Shown in pieces: positions 1 through 5,941 of a DNA stretch of 11,738 bases. How positions within the stretch are numbered: the first letter of the stretch is position 1; each line of letters opens with the position of its first letter. The DNA comes from Planctomycetales bacterium (GTDB lineage Bacteria; Planctomycetota; Phycisphaerae; SM23-33), in assembly GCA_030642005.1 (NCBI GenBank), contig DAOWOP010000077.1, positions 1-11,738 on the forward strand. The letters run 5' to 3'. The notes below the pieces were generated by a model. It worked only from the letters and a program-made list of their open reading frames with translations. It had not been told where the DNA came from and did not search any database. Made by a program: the position numbers and the translations under genes.

Positions 1-39
1 GCCCTGCCTGTCCAGTTCCGGACCTGTGAGTTTGGGTGT

Positions 40-1023
40 TTATTTCTGAACGAGTCGGAACAGGTCGGGTTGATTGGAATCCAGTTCCAGCGACCGGTTC
101 CACGCTGACAGGGCCTGGTTCCGCAGAGTGGAATTTTTACCGGATATGACAAACTGCGTCATGTACACAACGCCAAGTCCGCGCCAGGCCGGTGCGCTCC
201 GGCCGGCGAGGCTGATGGCGCGCTGGTAGGCCTTGAGCGCCTCGTCCCATTTCTTCTGATAAAAATAGCACGCACCGATTTGTTCCCACGCAGCCGAGCA
301 GTTCGGGTCTTCCCTGGCCGCCAGGTCGAAGGCGTGCAGGGCCTCTTTAAGCCGGCCAAGACGGATGTACGTCGTGCCGAGGTTCAGCAGAAGCATCGGC
401 TGATGAACGTCGAATTCGAGAGAATCCTTATATGCCCGAATGGCGTCGTAATGGCGGTTCTGTGCGTCGTAAATAGTGCCGAGGTTGGAATAGGCGAACG
501 GGTTCTTCGGATCGACCTTAATCGCGCTTTTGCAATACTTTTCAGCCAGATCGTATTTGCCCATCTGAAAGTAGCAGGCTGACAGGTTGAGGTTCGTATC
601 GAAATCCTCCGGCTTGAGCATGACGGCGCGGAGGTACACCTGGACAGCCTTTCGGAGGTAGTCACCGGCGGACTTTGCCGTCCTGGCAGCGTTGGAAAGG
701 AACTTGTAGGTAACGCCGAGGTTGTAATGCGGGCGGAAGGCGTATGGGTTGGCGTCGCAGGCGTGTTCGTAGGCGTTGGCCGCCTGCCGGTTGTCGCCTC
801 GTTTGCGGTGGATGTCGCCTATCGCCGCATGGGCGAGCGAGAGGTCCGGATCGGTGCGGACCGCCTTGGCCAGTTCCGCCAGGGCTGCTTCGTAGTCCCG
901 GCGGTCCATCGCCATCTTCCCGGCGACGTAGTGATTAATGGCTGCATCCGTCGGCGAGAGTATTTCACACCCGACAAGCAGAGACAGCATCATTCCCGTC
1001 AATGTAAGCCACGCATATCTCAT
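40..1023 (-). CDS. TPR-repeat lipoprotein
   Basis: The protein is a chain of tetratricopeptide repeats, which act as protein-protein scaffolds; the partner is unknown. The N-terminus has a short hydrophobic stretch ending in a lipobox, LLVGC, at about residues 18-22 of the longest reading, so it is probably exported and lipid-anchored at that Cys. About seven or eight TPR units follow, with typical signatures such as LNLGTTYIRLGRLKEALHAF and AYSNLGTIYDAQNRHYDAI. The loop between repeats two and three is expanded (KFLSNAARTAKSAGDYLRKA). Two ATGs lie two codons apart, at 1029 and 1023. A GGAG (complement of 1032-1035) sits only 2 nt from the first but 8 nt from the second, so I chose 1023. It is transcribed divergently from rnpA. 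No specific function can be assigned from the sequence. Confidence 0.87.
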   Translation of the reverse strand: MRYAWLTLTGMMLSLLVGCEILSPTDAAINHYVAGKMAMDRRDYEAALAELAKAVRTDPDLSLAHAAIGDIHRKRGDNRQAANAYEHACDANPYAFRPHYNLGVTYKFLSNAARTAKSAGDYLRKAVQVYLRAVMLKPEDFDTNLNLSACYFQMGKYDLAEKYCKSAIKVDPKNPFAYSNLGTIYDAQNRHYDAIRAYKDSLEFDVHQPMLLLNLGTTYIRLGRLKEALHAFDLAAREDPNCSAAWEQIGACYFYQKKWDEALKAYQRAISLAGRSAPAWRGLGVVYMTQFVISGKNSTLRNQALSAWNRSLELDSNQPDLFRLVQK

Positions 1024-1059
1024 CGGCATCGCTCCGGAATCCTGATTTCCACGGCATCT

Positions 1060-1087
1060 AGTATTCTTTTCACGGGCGATTAGTCAA
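1060..1087 (-). promoter_or_regulatory. Candidate sigma70 promoter for the TPR lipoprotein
   Basis: Read on the minus strand, TTGACT (complement of 1082-1087) is followed after 16 nt by AATACT (complement of 1060-1065). These match the -35 and -10 consensus at 5/6 and 4/6 positions. Transcription would start about 30 nt before the ATG at 1023. Inferred from sequence match only. Confidence 0.45.
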
Positions 1088-1096
1088 GCATTCTGG

Positions 1097-1124
1097 AATT
1101 TCCAATTGCCAATTTCCAATTGCC
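1097..1124. repeat. Perfect 14-bp tandem duplication upstream of rnpA
   Basis: AATTTCCAATTGCC occurs twice head to tail (1097-1110 and 1111-1124) with no mismatch. The unit contains the palindrome CAATTG. It lies in the divergent gap between the TPR lipoprotein and rnpA, where rpmH would normally be found. Confidence 0.85.
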
Positions 1125-1134
1125 GATTGACAAT
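1106..1134 (+). promoter_or_regulatory. Weak candidate promoter for rnpA-yidD
   Basis: TTGCCA (1106-1111, 5/6 to -35) and GACAAT (1129-1134, 4/6 to -10) are 17 nt apart. They would start transcription about 24 nt before the preferred rnpA start. The -35 is supplied by the 14-bp tandem repeat, so it may be a chance match. Confidence 0.25.
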
Positions 1135-1152
1135 CAGAGGCATTCGACCGAC

Positions 1153-1158
1153 GAGGAG
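1153..1158 (+). promoter_or_regulatory. Ribosome binding site deciding the rnpA start
   Basis: GAGGAG is followed by a 6-nt spacer and TTG at 1165. The only other in-frame upstream start, a TTG at 1120, lies inside the tandem repeat and has no comparable site. This supports the shorter rnpA. Confidence 0.7.
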
Positions 1159-1164
1159 AGACAG

Positions 1165-1515
1165 TTGAAGCAAACATTGGGCAAGGCGGACCGCATCAGG
1201 AAGCGCGGCGAGATCACGCGGGTCTTCCGCCGGGGCAGGAGCGCTTCGGACGAAAGGCTTCGGCTGCGCGTGCTGGCTAACTCGATTGGCCGACGGCGAA
1301 TGGCGGTGGTGGTTTCGCGCCGCCACGGAAATGCCGTCCGGCGGAACCGTATCAAACGCCTCTGCCGGGAGGCCTTTCGCACCTGCCGGGCCGACCTGCC
1401 GGAGTCGTTCGATTACGTCCTCCAGCCGCAGGTCGGCGCAGAACTGAACATCGAGTCAATCCGCGAATCACTCCGAAATCTCGCCGGGCGGATAGTCAGG
1501 GAGGCTGGGAAATGA
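1165..1515 (+). CDS. rnpA: Ribonuclease P protein component
   Basis: This is the basic protein cofactor of RNase P, which together with the catalytic RNA trims the 5' leader of pre-tRNAs in the cytoplasm. The central RNR signature is clear (RRNRIKRLCREAFR), preceded by the conserved strand RMAVVVSRRHGNAV. The N-terminus (KQTLGKADRIRKRGEI, then VFRRGRS) also matches the family. A TTG start at 1165 gives about 116 aa, the usual length, and has a GAGGAG site 6 nt upstream; an in-frame TTG at 1120 would add 15 atypical residues. The gene overlaps yidD by 4 bp (ATGA), so translation is probably coupled. Usually rpmH precedes rnpA; here the upstream neighbour is a divergent lipoprotein gene and no L34 reading frame fits in the gap. 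Confidence 0.93.
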   Translation: MKQTLGKADRIRKRGEITRVFRRGRSASDERLRLRVLANSIGRRRMAVVVSRRHGNAVRRNRIKRLCREAFRTCRADLPESFDYVLQPQVGAELNIESIRESLRNLAGRIVREAGK

Positions 1516-1754
1516 CGGGCGAACGTCAAACCCGCCCAGGCCCAATCGGCAAGGTGCTTATCCTCATGGTTCATCTGTACCAAGGTTCGCTTTCGCCCAT
1601 CATAGGGCGCCAGTGCCGGTTCGTGCCGACGTGCAGCGAGTATTTCATCCGGGCTGTTCGCAAAAAAGGCGCTCTTATCGGCGGCTTGATGGGCCTCTGG
1701 CGAATCCTGCGATGCAATCCGTTCGGCAAAGGCGGATACGACCCTGTGGAGTAG
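1512..1754 (+). CDS. yidD: Membrane protein insertion efficiency factor YidD
   Basis: YidD is a small membrane-associated protein that assists YidC/Sec-dependent insertion of inner-membrane proteins. The 80-residue product has the family core: LYQGSLSPIIGRQCRFVPTC, then SEYFIRA, and the C-terminal CNPFGKGGYDPV. The conserved cysteines of the CRFVPTCSEY and RCNPF segments are present. The ATG at 1512 overlaps the rnpA stop and has AGGGAGG (1498-1504) 7 nt upstream, inside rnpA. In most bacteria yidC follows directly; here there is about 250 bp with no gene and then a cysteine-cluster protein. Confidence 0.94.
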   Translation: MTGERQTRPGPIGKVLILMVHLYQGSLSPIIGRQCRFVPTCSEYFIRAVRKKGALIGGLMGLWRILRCNPFGKGGYDPVE

Positions 1755-1950
1755 TGAAAGCATAGCGCCCACAATCTTCGCTTCGCTTGAAGGCGATACC
1801 CTCGTTCATTTGAAAAACAGGACTCCATAATAAATCCACCCGGCAAATCCGTCTTCTTGTAAATAATCCTGTCGGGGGATTCTTCCGATATATAGCAAGT
1901 CCGGCTACGGAATGGTCGATCAGCGTTGGCCGGGCTGAGAGATGAGGAAA

Positions 1951-1994
1951 ACGGGAACGGTGTTCCCGTATATCACGTATATCACGTATATCAT
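1951..1994 (+). promoter_or_regulatory. Hairpin plus triplicated 9-mer before the YkgJ-like gene
   Basis: ACGGGAAC (1951-1958) and GTTCCCGT (1962-1969) form a perfect 8-bp stem with a GGT loop. Directly abutting are three copies of a 9-mer: GTATATCAC (1968-1976), GTATATCAC (1977-1985) and GTATATCAT (1986-1994). The block ends 13 nt before the preferred start at 2008. It could be an operator, an RNA leader structure or another intergenic repeat. The unit is a multiple of three and keeps the upstream frame open, so an N-terminally longer protein with a YITYITYI segment cannot be excluded. Confidence 0.5.
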
Positions 1995-2007
1995 GAGGGT
2001 ATCGCGA

Positions 2008-2844
2008 ATGGCGCAGGCGCCGGTGGCATCTCTGGTAATCGACGGGTGCGACGACAGGTCGGAAATCGACACAGATCGGCCTGTCGCCATTGACGTCAAC
2101 CTTGAAATTTTCAACGAACCGCTCACCGGTCGAATTTTCGTCGCCGACCGTCCAGCCGGATTGGCTGAAGTCGTTCCCATAGCCCGCTCATTGTCCGATG
2201 AAATTGCGCGTCGGGTCATCAAACACAACGAGCAGGCCGGTCTGGATATTCCCTGCAAGAAAGGTTGTGCCGCATGTTGTCGATACCTCGTCCCACTGTC
2301 TATACCGGAGGTGTTTCGCTTATGGGACGAACTCCAGGCTACCCCCGCGGCGCGGCAGCGACAGGTTATGTCTGCGTTCGTGAACGCCTCGCAACAGATA
2401 CTTCGCGCAAGTCCTCCCCCCGCTCCGCAAACCCGTGCGGCTTCGGGCGAGAACCCGCAGGATTCTCAAAAAGCCCTCAATCACTGGTATGCCGACATCG
2501 ACGTCGATTGCCCGTTCCTTGAGCGGGAAATCTGCACGGCATATCCGTTTCGCCCCATCGCCTGCCGGGAGCACGCAGTAACCTCGTCCCCGGAACACTG
2601 CCTGCCCGAAGAGGACAACCAGGTGCGTCGGTTGGAATTACCCTTCAGCCTCGTCGAGGCGCTTGGCATATTGGCTGCGGAGATGGAAAAAACCGATATC
2701 GAATCGATAATGCTTCCTTTCACGCCGGCATGGCGTCAGATTAATCATGACCGCGCCCGACGCACCTGGCCTGCGCCGGACCTTTTCAAGCGTTTCGCCG
2801 CGATTGTCTCCCGTCGCCAACCCGCCGCCAAAAACGCCGCCTGA
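2008..2844 (+). CDS. YkgJ-family cysteine-cluster protein
   Basis: The protein belongs to the YkgJ/UPF0153 type, a presumed metal- or Fe-S-binding family without a settled biochemical role. Numbered from the ATG at 2008, the diagnostic cluster CKKGCAACC is at residues 83-91 (Cys 83, 87, 90, 91). The second half has C168, C176 and C186 in CPFLEREICTAYPFRPIAC, the usual C-x-x-Y-x-x-RP-x-x-C arrangement. About 80 residues before the first cluster are not recognised. I chose 2008 because an AGGG (1996-1999) lies 8 nt upstream; in-frame ATGs at 1942 and 1993 lie before and within a repetitive tract and have poorer sites. The TGA stop (2842-2844) falls inside sequence shared with a downstream repeat, so the extreme C-terminus may have been shaped by its insertion. 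No linked enzyme hints at a substrate. Confidence 0.85.
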   Translation: MAQAPVASLVIDGCDDRSEIDTDRPVAIDVNLEIFNEPLTGRIFVADRPAGLAEVVPIARSLSDEIARRVIKHNEQAGLDIPCKKGCAACCRYLVPLSIPEVFRLWDELQATPAARQRQVMSAFVNASQQILRASPPPAPQTRAASGENPQDSQKALNHWYADIDVDCPFLEREICTAYPFRPIACREHAVTSSPEHCLPEEDNQVRRLELPFSLVEALGILAAEMEKTDIESIMLPFTPAWRQINHDRARRTWPAPDLFKRFAAIVSRRQPAAKNAA

Positions 2845-3089
2845 AGCAATCGGCTTTCAGCAGTCAGCAGTCAGCAGTCAGCAAAAGAAAAAACTGAACA
2901 CTGACCGCCCTGGCACGGCACGTTTGCTCGTCAGGCGGCTGTTCGCCGTCCCGAGGGGGGCGGCCCGGCTACGGTTCGCTACGCCGAGACGAGAGCCTGC
3001 CGCAGCCTGGCCGCGCCAAGGCGGTCAGCATTCAGGTCCTTTGTTTATTTGCTTTTGGCTGAATGCTGATTGCTGACCGCTGATTGCTT
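2844..3089. repeat. Inverted-repeat element, copy A (MITE-like, no transposase)
   Basis: A 246-bp palindromic unit bounded by AAGCAATC at the left and its complement GATTGCTT at the right. Both ends are built from 7-mers of the form GCNNTCA: GCAGTCA three times on the left, and on the right strand GCAATCA, GCGGTCA, GCAATCA, GCATTCA. Inside are an A-rich tract (2882-2893) and arms at 2894-2914 and 3015-3035 that pair at 18 of 21 positions. The core of about 100 bp is GC-rich, with smaller inverted repeats such as CTCGTC (2927-2932) and GACGAG (2988-2993). No credible ORF or obvious target-site duplication is seen. Copy B at the window end shares its outer 13 bp, A-tract and CCGCCCTGGCACGG core. 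The right edge creates TAAAAT (3089-3094), a -10-like hexamer facing mutS, without a good -35. Confidence 0.75.
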
Positions 3090-3190
3090 AAAATTGCGAA
3101 TCTCGCCAGAAAAATCAGTCACACGCACGAAACGATACACCAACCCCGGCTTGCCGTTTCGCCATCCGTTGTTTATCATCGCTCCCTGTC

Positions 3191-5923
3191 GTGAGCGCCA
3201 AAAAAAAACCACAACCCGATCTGCCTGCCGGACAAGCGGGAACGCCAGCGATGAGGCAGTACAGGCAGTTCAAGGACAAGTACCCGGACTACATCCTGTT
3301 TTTCCGAATGGGCGATTTCTACGAGATGTTTTACGAGGACGCCAAAATCGCCAGCCGGGTGCTGGGACTTGCGTTGACCAGCCGATCCAAAGGTCCGTCG
3401 GCCATCCCGCTGGCGGGCATCCCCTATCACGCCCTCGATTCGTATCTGGCCAAACTTGTCCGGGCGGGTCATCGCGTCGCCATCTGCGAGCAGGTCGAGG
3501 ACCCCAGGCAAGCCAAAGGCGTCGTTAAACGCGACGTGGTCCGCCTCGTAACGCCGGGAACGCTGACCGAAGAGAACCTCCTGGAGCAGCGCGAAGGAAA
3601 TTACCTCGCGGCGGTGTTCGACCCGAATGACAGGGGAGAAGACAAAAGAAAAAGCCCGGGGATTGCAATCTCCGGGCTTCGGTCCAAAGACGAAAAGGCG
3701 CCGAACAGAGCAACGGCGCATCAGGTGGGGATTGCGTGGGTGGAGGTTTCTTCGGGCACGTTTGAGGCGATGCTCGCGCCGGCGGATCACGTCATGGACG
3801 AATTGGTTCGCATCCGTCCTGCCGAGGTAATCGTCCCTGAATCCTCGGCGATGGACGAGAAAGGCTTTCACGATTCGCTGCGTCAGTACACCGGTTCGAC
3901 GGTAACGGCCTGCCCGCCGTGGGCGTTCGAGGCGCACTCCGCCCAGGAACTGCTGAAGGAACACTTCGACACGAAGACGCTGGCGGGCTTCGGCTTCGAG
4001 GAATACGACGCATCGCTCTCGGCGGCGGGGGCCGTCATCGACTATCTGCGCCAGACACAGAAGACCGCCCTTGCCCACATCGGTTCGCTTCGCCGGTTCG
4101 ACCGGCTCGATCGCGTTATCATGGACGGCAACACCATCCGCTGCCTGGAAATCCTCCGCACGCTGCGGACTTCCCGGCGGGCGGGGACGCTGCTGGAGAC
4201 CATCGACGCGACCGTTACGGGCATGGGCGCTCGCCTGCTTGAGCGCTGGCTGACCTGGCCGATGCGGTCGTACTCGTCCATCGTCGCACGCCAGGACGCC
4301 GTGGAGGAACTCGCCTCCGACGGGTCGCGTCTCGTCCGCTTGCGGGGAGTTCTCGACGGCATGAGCCAGATTGACAGGGTCGCATCCAATATCGCCCTGG
4401 TCCGCATCCGCCCGCGCGAACTGCTGGGCCTGGGCCAGACGCTGCGCCGACTGCCCGATGTCTGCGAACTCCTGGGCGGCCCCGACGAGGCAGGTTGCAA
4501 GACCGACCTTCTCGCCGCCATCCCGGGCAAACTTACAGGCCTGGATGCGCCCGCGGATTTAATCGAACGTGCGATAAGCCCCGACTGCCCGCCGAGGCTC
4601 CGCGACAGCGGGGCTATCGCCGACGGCTTCGACGAAGAATTAGACCGTCTCCGGCGGGTTGGCTCCGACGGGCAGAACTGGCTGGCCGATTATCAGGCCA
4701 GCGAGTCCCGCCGAACCGGCATAGCGAACCTGAAAGTCGGGTACAACAAGGTCTTCGGCTACTACCTTGAGGTCAGCCACACCAACACCGGAAAGGTTCC
4801 GCCCGATTTCGTCCGCAAACAGACGCTCAAGAACGCCGAGCGCTACATCACCGACGAGTTGAAGCGGTTCGAGGCCGAAGCCCTTACCGCCGTCGAGCGA
4901 GCCAGGACGCTGGAGGCGAGGCTGTTCGAGCAGGTCCGCGTTGAACTGTCCGGTTACGTCTCGCGGTTCCAGGTCGCCGCCGAGGCAATCGCCACGCTGG
5001 ACGTGCTGGCTGCCTTCGCGCACCTCGCCGTCGAGCGGAACTACCGCCGCCCGACCATCACGCAGGAAAACGTCCTGCACATCGTCGGCGGAAAGCACCC
5101 GGTCCTGGCAGAGACGCTCGGCGACCAATTCGTCCCAAACGACGTGCACATGGACGCAGACGACAACCGCCTGCTGATAATCACAGGCCCGAACATGTCC
5201 GGCAAGAGCACCTACATCCGCCAGACCGCGATCCTGGTGCTGATGGCGCAGACCGGCTGCTTTATCCCCGCCGAGGAGGCAACCATCGGCCTGGTCGATC
5301 GCATCTTCACCCGCGTCGGGGCCGCCGACGAACTGACCGCGGGTCTATCGACCTTCATGGTCGAGATGATAGAGACCGCCAACATCCTCAACAACGCCAC
5401 GGGCCGGTCGCTGGTCATTCTCGACGAGGTCGGGCGCGGCACGAGCACCTACGACGGCCTGGCGCTGGCGTGGGCGATATGCGAACACATCGCACTGCGA
5501 ATCAAGTGCCGCACGCTCTTTGCCACACACTATCACGAACTGACCGAACTGGAGAGCCTGCTGGACGGCACCGCCAACCTGAACGTCTCCGTCCGCGAAT
5601 GGGCCGATGAGGTCGTCTTCCTTCACAAGATCGTCGCCGGCGGGACGGACCGTTCCTACGGCGTGCACGTGGCGCGCCTGGCCGGCGTACCTAAGGAGGT
5701 AATCGACCGCGCCGGAACCATCCTGCCGCAACTCCAGGCGCACCTGGCCGAGGGGCTGGATATGCCCGAACTGGCCGAACGCGCCAAGGCCGCAGCCGCC
5801 CAGATGAACCTTTTCGCCGACCCAGCCGCCCGCCTCGCCCGCGAAATCAGGTCCACCGACCTGGACGACATGACGCCGCTACAGGCACTCGACCTGCTGC
5901 GGAAATTAAAGGGCGAACTGTAA
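3191..5923 (+). CDS. mutS: DNA mismatch repair ATPase MutS
   Basis: MutS recognises mismatches and small loops in newly replicated DNA and recruits MutL. The mismatch-binding Phe-x-Glu lies in GDFYE (F43, E45). The core/clamp region follows (NKVFGYYLEV at about 518-527). The ATPase domain has Walker A GPNMSGKST (666-674), Walker B LVILDEVGRGTST (D745, E746) and FATHYHE (777-783). A QMNLF at 871-875 fits a beta-clamp binding motif. The length, 910 aa against about 850-870 usual, is partly explained by two repeat-like inserts, at residues 11-17 and about 148-178. The GTG start at 3191 lacks a clear Shine-Dalgarno; it is kept because a second possible start, ATG 3251, would remove conserved TPAMRQY residues. 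The MFS gene follows after 18 bp. Confidence 0.96.
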   Translation: MSAKKKPQPDLPAGQAGTPAMRQYRQFKDKYPDYILFFRMGDFYEMFYEDAKIASRVLGLALTSRSKGPSAIPLAGIPYHALDSYLAKLVRAGHRVAICEQVEDPRQAKGVVKRDVVRLVTPGTLTEENLLEQREGNYLAAVFDPNDRGEDKRKSPGIAISGLRSKDEKAPNRATAHQVGIAWVEVSSGTFEAMLAPADHVMDELVRIRPAEVIVPESSAMDEKGFHDSLRQYTGSTVTACPPWAFEAHSAQELLKEHFDTKTLAGFGFEEYDASLSAAGAVIDYLRQTQKTALAHIGSLRRFDRLDRVIMDGNTIRCLEILRTLRTSRRAGTLLETIDATVTGMGARLLERWLTWPMRSYSSIVARQDAVEELASDGSRLVRLRGVLDGMSQIDRVASNIALVRIRPRELLGLGQTLRRLPDVCELLGGPDEAGCKTDLLAAIPGKLTGLDAPADLIERAISPDCPPRLRDSGAIADGFDEELDRLRRVGSDGQNWLADYQASESRRTGIANLKVGYNKVFGYYLEVSHTNTGKVPPDFVRKQTLKNAERYITDELKRFEAEALTAVERARTLEARLFEQVRVELSGYVSRFQVAAEAIATLDVLAAFAHLAVERNYRRPTITQENVLHIVGGKHPVLAETLGDQFVPNDVHMDADDNRLLIITGPNMSGKSTYIRQTAILVLMAQTGCFIPAEEATIGLVDRIFTRVGAADELTAGLSTFMVEMIETANILNNATGRSLVILDEVGRGTSTYDGLALAWAICEHIALRIKCRTLFATHYHELTELESLLDGTANLNVSVREWADEVVFLHKIVAGGTDRSYGVHVARLAGVPKEVIDRAGTILPQLQAHLAEGLDMPELAERAKAAAAQMNLFADPAARLAREIRSTDLDDMTPLQALDLLRKLKGEL
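3221..3241 (+). repeat. In-frame LPAGQAG-encoding repeat-like segment in mutS
   Basis: The segment encodes LPAGQAG between the basic start of the protein and the conserved TPAMRQY. It is an imperfect palindrome around CCGG and shares the 10-mer CGGACAAGCG (3229-3238) with the intergenic hairpin near 9530-9539. It reads as a short palindromic unit tolerated in the flexible N-terminus. I recall LPAGxxAG-like peptides from repeats in other environmental genomes but could not check. Confidence 0.45.
3652..3679. repeat. 28-bp palindrome inside the mutS coding sequence
   Basis: AAGCCCGGGGATTG and CAATCTCCGGGCTT are complementary across all 14 positions except one G-T pair, giving a near-perfect palindrome with no spacer. 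It encodes residues 154-163 (KSPGIAISGL) within a 31-residue insertion (about 148-178) in the mismatch-recognition domain, between the strands LAAVF and VGIAWVEVSSG. An A-rich tract (3641-3653) precedes it. The size and frame preservation resemble coding palindromic elements described in Rickettsia. Confidence 0.75.
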
Positions 5924-5941
5924 GCCAGGAAGGTTTCAAAC

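Noticed and set aside
1..39. Possible end of another gene at the left edge
   Set aside because: The stretch is too short to read a frame or to see a convincing terminator.
1127..1132. TTGACA as a -35 box for rnpA
   Set aside because: No acceptable -10 lies 16-18 nt downstream, and that position would put the start of transcription at or beyond the ribosome site.
2856..2881. Heptamer repeats considered as a CRISPR array
   Set aside because: The units are 7 bp and contiguous, with no spacers and no cas genes; they form the end of an inverted-repeat element.
2747..3076. 109-codon open frame running from the YkgJ-like gene into copy A
   Set aside because: Most of it is repeat and hairpin sequence, its start lies inside another gene, and the translation has no protein-like character.
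3176..4078. 300-codon open frame antisense to the start of mutS
   Set aside because: It lies wholly opposite a clear MutS, has Arg-rich low-complexity composition and no recognisable motif; GC-rich codon use on one strand opens such frames.
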